From Alloiococcus otitis ATCC 51267 (GTDB taxonomy: Bacteria; Bacillota; Bacilli; Lactobacillales; Carnobacteriaceae_A): a DNA stretch of 64,000 bases. Of the stretch, positions 36,425 through 44,429 are shown piece by piece. Where the stretch lies: positions 293,047 through 357,046 of the forward strand of contig NZ_JH992957.1 of assembly GCF_000315445.1 (NCBI RefSeq), read 5' to 3'. Position 1 is the first letter of the stretch; every line of letters begins with the position of its first letter. The position numbers and the translations under genes are program-made. The notes under the pieces are model-generated. The model did not search any database, was not told the DNA's origin, and saw only the letters and a program-made list of their open reading frames with translations.

Positions 36425-36485
36425 TTAACCGTTAAGCGAATTTTGAACACTTTATTTCAGTAAAATAATTTAGGGGGCAAAAACA

Positions 36486-37364
36486 TTGGCTAATATTAAA
36501 GCAGCTCAAGTGAAAGAATTACGAGACAAAGTCGGCGTCGGAATGATGGATGCCAAAAATGCACTGGTCGAAACAGACGGCGACCTAGACAAGGCCGTTG
36601 AATACCTGCGCGAAAAAGGTGTAGCTAAGGCAGCTAAAAAAGCAAACCGAATTGCTGCGGAAGGCTTAACCAAGACTAAAGTGAACGGCAATACAGCTGT
36701 CTTGGTCGAAGTAAACTCTGAGACAGACTTTGTTTCTAAAAACGACAAATTCTTGCAACTGGTTGAAGACATTACCAATGCGGTTTTGGAAAACAAACCA
36801 GCTAACATGGAAGAAGCCATGCAATTGGACATCAAAGGTCAAACCATTGAAGACACCATCACTGAAGCTACAACTACTATTGGTGAAAAAATCACCTTTA
36901 GACGGTTTGAAGTTGTAGAGAAAAATGATGACCAAGTCTTCGGTGACTATGAACACATGGGTGGCCGTATTTCCGTCTTAACCCTGATTGACGGATCAGA
37001 TGTTGAAGTGGCTCGTAACGTTGCCATGCACGTGGCCGCTATTAACCCGCTTTATGTTACCAGTGAAGATGTGCCTAAAGACAGACGGGATGAAGAACAA
37101 AAAATCTTGACTGAACAAGCTAAAAATGAAGGCAAACCTGACCACATCGTTGAAAAAATGGTGGAAGGTCGCCTCAACAAATGGTTGTCTGAAATTTCCT
37201 TGACTGAACAAGATTATGTGAAAGACCCAGACGAAACTGTCAAAGACTACTTGGATAGTCATGACTCTGGCATCCAAACCTTCTTCCGTTATGAAGTTGG
37301 GGAAGGTATTGAGAAAAAAGAAGAAGACTTTGCAGCTGAAGTCCAATCACAAATTAACAATTAA
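36486..37364 (+). CDS. tsf: Elongation factor Ts
   Basis: Nucleotide-exchange factor for EF-Tu. The UBA-like N-terminus (VKELRDKVGVGMMDAKNALV) and the TDFVSKND motif that inserts into EF-Tu are visible; 292 residues is normal. The start is TTG at 36486 after TAGGGGGC, confirmed because the protein then begins ANIKAAQVKELR as in relatives. A TTG start for such an abundant factor is unusual but unambiguous. Confidence 0.96.
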   Translation: MANIKAAQVKELRDKVGVGMMDAKNALVETDGDLDKAVEYLREKGVAKAAKKANRIAAEGLTKTKVNGNTAVLVEVNSETDFVSKNDKFLQLVEDITNAVLENKPANMEEAMQLDIKGQTIEDTITEATTTIGEKITFRRFEVVEKNDDQVFGDYEHMGGRISVLTLIDGSDVEVARNVAMHVAAINPLYVTSEDVPKDRRDEEQKILTEQAKNEGKPDHIVEKMVEGRLNKWLSEISLTEQDYVKDPDETVKDYLDSHDSGIQTFFRYEVGEGIEKKEEDFAAEVQSQINN

Positions 37365-37383
37365 AATTGACCAGCTGAAAGCT

Positions 37384-37417
37384 AACCACCAAATTCGCTT
37401 GAATTTGGTGGTTTTTT
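37384..37417 (+). terminator. Intrinsic terminator after tsf
   Basis: Perfect 13-bp stem AACCACCAAATTC with GAATTTGGTGGTT, GCTT loop, T-run. It separates rpsB-tsf from pyrH-frr. Confidence 0.93.
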
Positions 37418-37503
37418 GCAAGGCTGGCTGAGATTTTGATGCAGGTTGGGCTGAAATATGTTACCATTAATCCAGATTAATTCTTTTGTTAGGAGAAGTA
37501 TAC

Positions 37504-38235
37504 ATGAGTGAACCAATCTACAAGCGGATTGTCCTAAAGCTAAGTGGTGAAGCCCTGGCTGGGGACAAGGATTTTGGCATCAACCCGCTCACCATCCAAA
37601 AGATTTGCCAGGAAATTAAAGACGTCTATGAACTGGGAATTGAAATTGCTATTGTTGTCGGTGGTGGCAATATCTGGCGGGGCCAAACCGGGTCAGAAAT
37701 GGGCATGGAGCGGGCCCAAGCTGACTATATGGGCATGATTGCTACCATTATGAATGGTCTAGCCCTCCAAGACAGCCTGGAGAATGCCGGCGTTCCCACC
37801 CGGGTCCAAACCTCCATCGAGATGAAAGAGGTGGCCGAGCAATACATCAGACGACGAGCGATCCGCCACTTGGAAAAGGGTCGGGTGGTTATCTTTGCAG
37901 GTGGTACCGGCAACCCTTACTTCTCAACCGACACCACTGCTGCTTTAAGGGCTGCTGAGATCAAGGCTGATGTCATTATGATGGCCAAGAACAATGTAGA
38001 TGGGGTTTATTCGGCTGATCCAATGAAAGATGATGCAGCGGTCAAATATGACAAGCTCACCTATCTTGATATTATCAACCAGTCCCTTGGGGTTATGGAC
38101 ACCACAGCTTCAACCTTAAGCATGGACAATGATATTCCCTTATTGGTCTTTAAGCTCAATGAAAAAGGCAATATCAAGCGGGCGGTCCTAGGTGAAGCAA
38201 TCGGAACAACAGTAAAGGGGAAGACAAATGAGTAA
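37504..38235 (+). CDS. pyrH: UMP kinase
   Basis: Phosphorylates UMP to UDP. The amino-acid-kinase-fold protein of 243 residues has [28 protein letters not shown] and [20 protein letters not shown]. The ATG at 37504 follows TAGGAGAAG; an in-frame TTG at 37486 precedes that site and was rejected. It overlaps frr by eight bases, so uridylate kinase and ribosome recycling are translationally coupled, as in most bacteria. Confidence 0.96.
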   Translation: MSEPIYKRIVLKLSGEALAGDKDFGINPLTIQKICQEIKDVYELGIEIAIVVGGGNIWRGQTGSEMGMERAQADYMGMIATIMNGLALQDSLENAGVPTRVQTSIEMKEVAEQYIRRRAIRHLEKGRVVIFAGGTGNPYFSTDTTAALRAAEIKADVIMMAKNNVDGVYSADPMKDDAAVKYDKLTYLDIINQSLGVMDTTASTLSMDNDIPLLVFKLNEKGNIKRAVLGEAIGTTVKGKTNE

Positions 38236-38785
38236 AGAATTGTTGCAAGATTTAGAAAACAGAATGACCAAAGCCATTGACTCTCTAAACTATCAACTGG
38301 GGGGTATCCGGGCAGGACGTGCCAATGCTAGCTTAGTGGAACGGGTACAGGTCAACTATTATGGGGCACCAACTCCCTTAAACCAATTGGCTCAAATTTC
38401 AGTTCCTGAAGCCCGGGTTTTATTGATCTCACCTTATGACAAATCGACCCTCAAGGATATTGAAACAGCCATTCAAAAGTCTGATATTGGCATCCCACCT
38501 GCTAGTGATGGGGAAGTGATCCGCTTGGTTGTACCAGCCTTAACAGAAGAACGGCGGAAAGAAATTGCCAAAAAAGTTGGCGAGGAAGAAGAAAAAGCCA
38601 AAGTTTCCATCCGAAATATTCGCCGGGAAGGCATGGACAGCTTAAAAAAATCAGAAAAAAACAGTGAAATCTCTGAAGACGAAAAAAAACGTTACGAAGA
38701 CCAGGTCCAAAAACTGACCGACAAGTATACCGACCAGGCCGACCAATTGTCTCGTCAAAAAGAAAGAGAAATTCTCGATAACTAA
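38228..38785 (+). CDS. frr: Ribosome recycling factor
   Basis: Splits post-termination ribosomes together with EF-G. The 185-residue protein has the RRF signature [20 protein letters not shown] and the C-terminal [13 protein letters not shown] segment of the three-helix bundle. The start overlaps the end of pyrH. A terminator follows within ten bases. Confidence 0.97.
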   Translation: MSKELLQDLENRMTKAIDSLNYQLGGIRAGRANASLVERVQVNYYGAPTPLNQLAQISVPEARVLLISPYDKSTLKDIETAIQKSDIGIPPASDGEVIRLVVPALTEERRKEIAKKVGEEEEKAKVSIRNIRREGMDSLKKSEKNSEISEDEKKRYEDQVQKLTDKYTDQADQLSRQKEREILDN

Positions 38786-38793
38786 TACAAAAG

Positions 38794-38827
38794 ACCCCCA
38801 AGCTAAGCTAGCTTGAGGGTTCCTTTC
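38794..38827 (+). terminator. Intrinsic terminator after frr
   Basis: Arms ACCCCCAAGCT and AGCTTGAGGGT with one C-A mismatch, followed by TCCTTTCTATT. The tract is less pure than at other terminators here. Confidence 0.7.
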
Positions 38828-38829
38828 TA

Positions 38830-38922
38830 TTATAATTCTTCATTCATCAAGTACGACACAATTTTAGTGACAAGGAAGCTAACAATTAAGGTCAGAATAT
38901 ATTTTTTGATTCGTTTTTTCAA
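38830..38922 (-). CDS. 30-residue predicted single-pass membrane peptide
   Basis: A short reading frame encoding a Lys/Arg-rich N-terminus (KKRIKK), a hydrophobic helix of about 15 residues (YILTLIVSFLVTKIV) and a short acidic end (NEEL). The start TTG at 38922 is preceded at six bases by a perfect AGGAGGA (38929-38935). Further upstream on the same strand is an extended -10 TGCTATAAT (38954-38962). The charge pattern predicts the N-terminus inside. Size and layout resemble small membrane regulators or type I toxins, but I recognise no family. It is convergent with frr and next to a restriction-modification relic. Existence as a gene is supported by these signals only. Confidence 0.55.
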   Translation of the reverse strand: MKKRIKKYILTLIVSFLVTKIVSYLMNEEL

Positions 38923-38953
38923 AGTGCGTCCTCCTAACATCTTTACTAAGCTT

Positions 38954-38962
38954 ATTATAGCA
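38954..38962 (-). promoter_or_regulatory. Extended -10 of the small membrane ORF
   Basis: On the - strand TGCTATAAT, a perfect TGn-extended -10 about 30 bases before the TTG start, with AGGAGGA in between. Confidence 0.5.
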
Positions 38963-39139
38963 TAGCACAAAAGTAAATAGTTATTAGAGGTAGATGTTTG
39001 AATACTGTTAGAAAAGTGGGAAGTGGACTTGGGCTATAATCTCCTTATTGATTGTGATATGATTGATTTAAATCATTTTTAAAGGGGAGTTGATTTGCTC
39101 CCGTCCATATTAGTGTTTAAACAAAGTGAGGTAAATAAA

Positions 39140-39355
39140 GTGGCAGATGTAAGTAAGGTGAATGGTCAAGCGACCCAAAGAGCGGAGCTACACCGGCGAA
39201 TTTGGGCTATTGCTGATGACGTTCGAGGGGCAGTAGACGGCTGGGATTTTAAGCAGTACATATTAGGTATTTTATTTTACCGGTTTATTTCAGAAAACAT
39301 TACTGAATTTTCAACTTTGCTCGCTAGGAAAAGGATGATAAGATCAAGAGTTTAA
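39140..39355 (+). pseudogene. hsdM: hsdM fragment (type I restriction-modification methyltransferase, N-terminus only)
   Basis: GTG at 39140 after a GAGG site opens a frame whose first ~60 codons match the N-terminal helical domain of HsdM (RAELHRRIWAIADDVRGAVD, then FKQYILGILFYRFISENIT). The match ends abruptly near 39325 and the frame stops at 39355. No S-adenosylmethionine or NPPY catalytic motif remains, so it cannot methylate DNA. Directly after the break a different frame carries the end of hsdR, so almost the whole hsdM-hsdS-hsdR locus has been deleted. Confidence 0.85.
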
Positions 39356-39552
39356 TAGAAGAGGAGAAATTGAAAGAAGATTCCACCCGTTTTATCCATA
39401 AGTCCATCGACTAGGGCTATGTGGAATATGTTGGGAATGAACTCGATAATATTCTTCCTCCAACCTCCCGTAGGAAAGGAGCTCGGGAGCGGAAAAAAGA
39501 GACCGTCTTAGAAAAAATAAGAAAAGTAGTAGAGGTCTTTGTCGGGATTTAA
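39334..39552 (+). pseudogene. hsdR: hsdR fragment (type I restriction endonuclease, C-terminus only)
   Basis: In the +1 frame, DDKIKSLIEEEKLKEDSTRF and then ELDNILPPTSRRKGARERKK and LEKIRKVVEVFVGI match the last ~70 residues of HsdR. An in-frame TAG at 39412-39414 interrupts it, and no start or ATPase/nuclease motif is present. It ends at TAA 39550-39552, probably the original stop. This is a relic, not a gene. Confidence 0.8.
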
Positions 39553-39621
39553 TGACGGACTGACCAGGTAACTAGCCCCAATCCAAGGCGAAAGATTTCT
39601 GTTATTTTGCAAAAAAACTGT

Positions 39622-39653
39622 TTGACAGTCTATGATAACTATGATAGTATAAC
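39622..39653 (+). promoter_or_regulatory. Promoter of the metNIQ T-box transcript
   Basis: Perfect -35 TTGACA (39622-39627), then TAGTAT (39645-39650, 17-base spacer) overlapping TATAAC (39648-39653). One of these is the -10. Confidence 0.65.
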
Positions 39654-39656
39654 TTT

Positions 39657-39927
39657 AATCATTAAATAAGGCAATGAAGTGATAAGTAGCTCATGGCGTT
39701 TTCTAAGAGAGCCTACGTGTGGTGGAAGTAGGTAAAGCTAAGTGAGTGAATATGGTCACTGAGCATGAATAATTCAAGCAAGTGTGAGAGTTATTCGGGA
39801 CCACCCGTTACAGTGGCAGAGTTTGATAGAACTCGATGAGTGTTGGCTTTAGTCAACGAAAAAAGGTGGTACCGTGAACTAGCTTCGCCCTTTCAGTCTA
39901 TAAAGAGACTGGGGCGGAGCTTTTTTT
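39657..39927 (+). promoter_or_regulatory. T-box riboswitch (tRNA-Met specifier) ahead of metNIQ
   Basis: The leader has the hallmark T-box AAGGTGGTACCGTG (39863-39876). Stem I features include AGAGAG and the apical GGTGGAAG. A likely specifier loop contains GAAT-ATG-G, with Met codon ATG at 39752-39754; another ATG at 39765 cannot be excluded. A terminator (arms AGCTTCGCCC 39881-39890 and GGGCGGAGCT 39912-39921, then T-run) is the switch. Uncharged tRNA-Met would pair with the T-box and allow read-through into methionine uptake genes. Confidence 0.92.
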
Positions 39928-40002
39928 ATTGCTACTTATTTCAATGGTAAAGACCCTAGCTTACTTGACCTAGGGGAATTTAGTAGGAGGAGTGAAGACC
40001 GA

Positions 40003-41022
40003 TTGATCGAACTGACAGAAGTTTCTAAGATTTTTAAGCAGAACAAGTCTGAAGTCAAGGCTGTTGACAATGTTTCCTTGTCCATTAAGACAGGGGAGAT
40101 CTTTGGGATTATTGGTTATTCTGGTGCCGGCAAGTCAACCTTAGTCCGGACCATCAACGGCCTAGAGAAAGCTTCTGGAGGCCAAATTTCCATTAATGGC
40201 CAAAACTTGTCCCAAATGTCTAACAAAGACTTGCGGAAGGCGAGACAAAAGATCGGCATGATTTTCCAGCACTTCAATATTCTTTGGTCCCGTACAGTCA
40301 GGGAAAACATCATGTTTCCCTTAGAGATTGCGGGCGTTGGCAAGGAAGAGCGGATCAAGCGAGCAGACGAATTAATCAAGTTGGTTGGTTTAGAAGGTAA
40401 GGAAGATACTTATTCAGCCCAATTGTCCGGTGGGCAAAAACAAAGGGTAGGGATCGCCCGGGCCTTGGCCAATGACCCAGATGTTTTGCTTTGTGACGAG
40501 TCCACTTCTGCCTTGGACCCTAAGACAACTGACGATGTTTTAAACTTACTACTTGAAATCAACAAGAAGTTTAGTTTAACCATCGTGATCATTACCCACG
40601 AAATGGAAGTAATCCGGAAAATTTGTGACCGGGTCGCCGTCATGGATGCGGGTGCTGTTGTGGAGGCTGGAGATGCTGACGAAATCTTTAAGAATCCGCA
40701 AAAAAACATTACCAAACGCTTTATTTTACAAAGTGAAGATGACGACACAGAAAAAGCCTTGAAAGACTTTATTGCAAGCCAGCCCCAAGGCCATGTCTTC
40801 AGTATTCACTATGATAGAGACAAGGTCCAGGCTCCTTTAATTTCCCAGGCCAGTCGCAAGTTTGATATTGATATCAATATTATCTCGGGATCGATCTATT
40901 CAACTAAGGCTTCGCCTTCAGGTACCCTCTTTGTCCAAGCCTTAGGAGATGATGAGGCTATCGAGGCGGCCGAAGAATTTATTAGCCAGTCAGCAAAAGT
41001 GGAGGTGATCTACCGTGCCTAA
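40003..41022 (+). CDS. metN: Methionine ABC transporter ATP-binding protein MetN
   Basis: Energises methionine import with MetI and MetQ. The 339 residues hold an ABC ATPase (Walker A GYSGAGKST at about 38, signature LSGGQKQR at about 142, Walker B VLLCDESTSALDP) and a C-terminal NIL domain (about 265-339) that in the family senses cytoplasmic methionine and inhibits transport. It starts with TTG at 40003 after AGGAGG. metI overlaps its end by eight bases. Confidence 0.95.
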   Translation: MIELTEVSKIFKQNKSEVKAVDNVSLSIKTGEIFGIIGYSGAGKSTLVRTINGLEKASGGQISINGQNLSQMSNKDLRKARQKIGMIFQHFNILWSRTVRENIMFPLEIAGVGKEERIKRADELIKLVGLEGKEDTYSAQLSGGQKQRVGIARALANDPDVLLCDESTSALDPKTTDDVLNLLLEINKKFSLTIVIITHEMEVIRKICDRVAVMDAGAVVEAGDADEIFKNPQKNITKRFILQSEDDDTEKALKDFIASQPQGHVFSIHYDRDKVQAPLISQASRKFDIDINIISGSIYSTKASPSGTLFVQALGDDEAIEAAEEFISQSAKVEVIYRA

Positions 41023-41716
41023 TCTTTTTTTAGCAAGTGTGGACCTGTCAGAATTTGTTGCTTTTGAAAATGTCAACTGGCCAAATGTCCAGCAAGCAAC
41101 GGTAGAGACCATCTACATGACCCTCTTGTCCATGATCGCAGTCTTTGTCTTTGGACTCTTATTGGGCCTGCTCCTCTTTGAGACTCAAAACAAAGAAGGT
41201 AAATTCTTCCAGGTTTTCTACTACATCGTTGCCGTTATCGTTAATATTTTTAGGGCTATTCCCTTTATTATCTTAATTGTCTTACTTATTCCCTTCACCC
41301 GGTCGCTTTTAGGGACCATGACGGGACCCAATGCAGCCTTACCAGCCTTGATACTCTCCAGTGCTCCCTTCTATGCCCGCTTGGTGGAAACCAGTTTTAG
41401 GGATGTAGACAAGGGGGTCTTAGAGGCAGCCAATGCCATTGGAGCTAATGAGTTCCAAATTATTTACAAGGTTTTGATCCCAGAATCATCACCTGCTCTC
41501 ATTGCTGGCTTGACCACCACTAGTATTGCTGTTTTAGGCTTTACCGCTATGGCGGGAGTCATCGGTGCTGGTGGTTTAGGGAACCTGGCCTACTTGCAAG
41601 GTTTCCAGCGGTCCAACCCAGCTGTTACTTTAGTGGCAACCTTAGTTATTTTAGTTTTAGTTTTTATCATTCAAGGTCTTGGTGACCTGACAGTTAAATT
41701 ATTAGATAAACGTTAA
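41015..41716 (+). CDS. metI: Methionine ABC transporter permease MetI
   Basis: Membrane channel of the methionine importer, 233 residues with about five or six transmembrane helices. The EAA loop that docks onto MetN is EAANAIGANEFQIIYKVLIP (about 129-148). It starts with GTG at 41015 inside the end of metN, with GGAGGTGATC as ribosome-binding site; this couples translation of channel and ATPase. Confidence 0.95.
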   Translation: MPNLFLASVDLSEFVAFENVNWPNVQQATVETIYMTLLSMIAVFVFGLLLGLLLFETQNKEGKFFQVFYYIVAVIVNIFRAIPFIILIVLLIPFTRSLLGTMTGPNAALPALILSSAPFYARLVETSFRDVDKGVLEAANAIGANEFQIIYKVLIPESSPALIAGLTTTSIAVLGFTAMAGVIGAGGLGNLAYLQGFQRSNPAVTLVATLVILVLVFIIQGLGDLTVKLLDKR

Positions 41717-41738
41717 TTGAACAATAGGAGGAATTATA

Positions 41739-42671
41739 ATGAAAAAAGCAAATCTATTAGCAAGTTTAGCCGCGTCAACCCTACTTTTAGCTGCTTGTGG
41801 TAATGGTGGCGAAGAAGACGCTAACCAAGAAGCTGAAAACGAAGAAGTTACCAACCAAGAAGAAAACGACAACGGTGAAGAAGCTGCTGAACAAGAAGCT
41901 GCTGACAGTGGTGAAGACGACGATGAAGAAGGCGAACCAGTCACTCTGACAGTTGGTGCTTCCAACACCCCCCACGGTGAAATCTTGGAATTTGTCCAAC
42001 CCCAATTAGAAGAAGAGGGCATTGAGCTTGAAATCGTCACCTATGACGATTATGTCCTCCCGAACGAAGCCTTGGACGGAGGGGACTTGGATGCCAACTA
42101 TTACCAACACATTCCATTCCTAGAAAACTCTATTGAAGAAAATGGCTACGACTTAGTTAGTGCAGGCGGCGTCCACGTTGAGCCAATTGGGGCTTACTCC
42201 CATGACTATGACAGCTTAGCTGACTTGCCAGATGGGGCAGACATCCTAGTCTCCAACAACTTGGCAGACTACGGCCGTATCCTCAAAATGTTTGAAGACC
42301 AAGGTTTAATTGAAGTTGACGACAATGTGGACATCACCGAAGCAACCTTTGATGATATTGTGGACAACCCACATGACTTTAACTTCGACTATGAATACGA
42401 CCCAGGCTTGATGCCTACCCTATATGAAAACAATGAAGGTGACGTTGTTTTCATCAACGCTAACTTTGCCGTTGACTCAGGGATTGACATCTTAGAGGAA
42501 GCCATTGAATTGGAAAGCACTGACTCCCCTTATGTTAACGTCATCGCCATTCGTGCAGAAGACGAAGGGGACGAAAATATCGAAAAATTACTCGATGCCC
42601 TCCACTCCCAAGAAACCAAAGACTTTATCAATGACACTTGGGAGGGAGCCGTTATCCCAGCCGATGAATAA
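41739..42671 (+). CDS. metQ: Methionine-binding lipoprotein MetQ
   Basis: Extracytoplasmic substrate-binding protein anchored by lipid. The signal peptide ends in the lipobox LLAAC with Cys20 as lipidation site. An unusually acidic, Glu/Asp/Asn/Gln-rich linker (about 22-66) precedes the NlpA-type binding domain, recognisable by TVGASNTPHGEILEFVQPQL and LDANYYQHIPFLE. The 310 residues exceed the usual ~275 because of that linker. AGGAGG precedes the ATG. It is the last gene of the T-box-controlled metNIQ operon. Confidence 0.95.
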   Translation: MKKANLLASLAASTLLLAACGNGGEEDANQEAENEEVTNQEENDNGEEAAEQEAADSGEDDDEEGEPVTLTVGASNTPHGEILEFVQPQLEEEGIELEIVTYDDYVLPNEALDGGDLDANYYQHIPFLENSIEENGYDLVSAGGVHVEPIGAYSHDYDSLADLPDGADILVSNNLADYGRILKMFEDQGLIEVDDNVDITEATFDDIVDNPHDFNFDYEYDPGLMPTLYENNEGDVVFINANFAVDSGIDILEEAIELESTDSPYVNVIAIRAEDEGDENIEKLLDALHSQETKDFINDTWEGAVIPADE

Positions 42672-42698
42672 GGCTATAACTGAATAAAGCGAATGCTT

Positions 42699-42735
42699 AA
42701 GCCAGCTAGTGTGCTTGCTAGCTGGCTTGCTTTTT
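42699..42735 (+). terminator. Intrinsic terminator after metQ
   Basis: Perfect 11-bp stem AAGCCAGCTAG with CTAGCTGGCTT, eight-base loop, then GCTTTTT. Confidence 0.9.
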
Positions 42736-42830
42736 GTCTTTATTGAGCAAATCGGGCTAACTTTCCTTTATTCAGGATAAATTTAAGAATTAGCGTGGCA
42801 CTCTTTAGTCATTTTTCATATAATAGGACA

Positions 42831-42839
42831 TGGTATAAT
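42831..42839 (+). promoter_or_regulatory. Extended -10 promoter of uppS
   Basis: TGGTATAAT directly before uppS. A second TATAAT (42819-42824) lies 15 bases upstream with a weak TGGCAC -35, so two start sites are possible. The downstream one would leave a leader of only about 20 bases. Confidence 0.6.
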
Positions 42840-42865
42840 GTTTTTTATTGGAGGAAAACCAAGTT

Positions 42866-43603
42866 ATGAAAACTGATAAGGAAGCGAAAGCCCTACAAGT
42901 CATTCCCAACCATGTAGCGGTTATCATGGACGGCAATGGGAGGTGGGCCAAGCAAAGAGGTTTGGTCCGGACTGAAGGCCACCGGGAAGGCTTGGAGGCA
43001 GTCAAAAGGGTAACCAAGGCTGCCAACAAGTGGGGAGTCAAGGTGTTAACCTTGTATGCTTTTTCCACGGAGAACTGGAAGCGACCTCCCCAGGAAATTA
43101 AATACTTAATGAACTTGCCTATCGCTTTTTTTGACAAGTTTATGCCAGAATTGATGGAAAATAACATCAAAGTCATGACCTCTGGGACGGAAGAAGGCGT
43201 TCCTGGTCGGACCATCAAAACGGTTCAAAAGGTAATCGACCAAACCAAGGACAATGATGGCATGGTCTTGAACCTGGCTTTTAACTACGGTAGCCGGGAA
43301 GAGATTACCCGGGCGGTCCGATTGATTGGCCAGGACATTTTAGACCACAAGTTAGAGCCCAAGCAAGTTGATGACAAGCTGATTGCTAGCTACTTGTATA
43401 CCAATCCTTTAGGCCAGTATGCGGATGTCGACCTCATGATCCGGACTAGTGGGGAAGAGCGGTTAAGTAACTTTCTCCTTTGGCAAAATGCCTATAGTGA
43501 ATTTTACTTTTCTCCGCTTTATTGGCCTGACTTTAATGAAGAAGCATTTGATGAGATACTAGAGGAATACCAAGGTCGCAACAGGCGGTTTGGAGGCCTC
43601 TAA
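42866..43603 (+). CDS. uppS: Isoprenyl transferase (undecaprenyl diphosphate synthase)
   Basis: Extends farnesyl diphosphate to the C55 carrier lipid for cell-wall synthesis. The 245-residue protein has the catalytic Asp in VAVIMDGNGRWAKQRG (about residue 22) and the C-terminal signature DLMIRTSGEERLSNFLLWQ with YSEFYF. The ATG at 42866 follows TTGGAGGA; the in-frame TTG at 42848 is part of that site. It starts the conserved uppS-cdsA-rseP-proS-polC cluster. Confidence 0.96.
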   Translation: MKTDKEAKALQVIPNHVAVIMDGNGRWAKQRGLVRTEGHREGLEAVKRVTKAANKWGVKVLTLYAFSTENWKRPPQEIKYLMNLPIAFFDKFMPELMENNIKVMTSGTEEGVPGRTIKTVQKVIDQTKDNDGMVLNLAFNYGSREEITRAVRLIGQDILDHKLEPKQVDDKLIASYLYTNPLGQYADVDLMIRTSGEERLSNFLLWQNAYSEFYFSPLYWPDFNEEAFDEILEEYQGRNRRFGGL

Positions 43604-43617
43604 CCAGGTTCAAAAGG

Positions 43618-44412
43618 ATGATGAAATTGTTTCAAAGAATCGAAACAGCCATTATACTGGTTGTAATCTTAATTCCCATATTTGTCTACGGGTCCTGGCC
43701 CCTTCAACTGGCCATCCTATTTTTGGCCTGCCGGGGTTTGTTTGAAATCTTGCGGATGATTGACATCCCCTTCTTTAGCCTGCCTTCTCTTTTAGCCCAC
43801 TTATCGATCGCTTTTATTGTTTTTTCGGACCGGCTAGGCCCCAAACTTCCGACCTACCTTGAGGTCCACCATATGATCGCCTTGATGACCCTATTAATGT
43901 TGATATCGGCGACAGTCCACCAGTCCTTTACCTTTATCGATGCCGGCATTGCTGTTTTAGGGATTATTTATATTGGTTACGGCTTTTATTCTATGTATTA
44001 TATTCGGGAGCAAGACGGCTTCCTTTTAATCTTGATTGTCCTAGCAACGGTCATCTCGGACACTGGCGCTTACCTGATTGGGAGTTTCTTTGGCAAACAC
44101 AAGCTAGCTCCCATCCTCTCGCCCAATAAAACAATTGAAGGGTCCTTAGGAGGCGTTTTGGCATCTGGCTTCTTGATCTTTATTATCGTATCCTTATTTC
44201 CCTTCCTACCCATGACACCAGTGGTCGGTGGCTTCATTGCTATTATTATTGCCATTGCTAGCCAATTTGGTGACTTGATTGAATCGGGGATGAAGCGGGA
44301 ATTTAATGTCAAAGATACGGGAACGATCCTGCCAGGCCACGGTGGTATTTTAGACCGGTTTGACAGCTTAATCTTTGCGACAACCCTAGCCCTCATCTTG
44401 GGCATTGTTTAG
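43618..44412 (+). CDS. cdsA: Phosphatidate cytidylyltransferase CdsA
   Basis: Makes CDP-diacylglycerol from phosphatidic acid and CTP in the membrane. The 264 residues are mostly hydrophobic with about seven helices. The catalytic region SDTGAYLIGSFFGKHKLAPI and SPNKTIEGSLGG is followed by the family signature near the C-terminus (GTILPGHGGILDRFDSL). Two adjacent ATG codons (43618 and 43621) could both serve; the ribosome-binding site is the weak AAAAGG. It lies between uppS and rseP as in most bacteria. Confidence 0.95.
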   Translation: MMKLFQRIETAIILVVILIPIFVYGSWPLQLAILFLACRGLFEILRMIDIPFFSLPSLLAHLSIAFIVFSDRLGPKLPTYLEVHHMIALMTLLMLISATVHQSFTFIDAGIAVLGIIYIGYGFYSMYYIREQDGFLLILIVLATVISDTGAYLIGSFFGKHKLAPILSPNKTIEGSLGGVLASGFLIFIIVSLFPFLPMTPVVGGFIAIIIAIASQFGDLIESGMKREFNVKDTGTILPGHGGILDRFDSLIFATTLALILGIV

Positions 44413-44429
44413 CTGAAAGGAATTTTTAT

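Noticed and set aside
39064-39075. Palindrome TGATTTAAATCA before the hsdM relic as operator
   Set aside because: Short AT-rich palindromes are frequent by chance and no partner site is seen.
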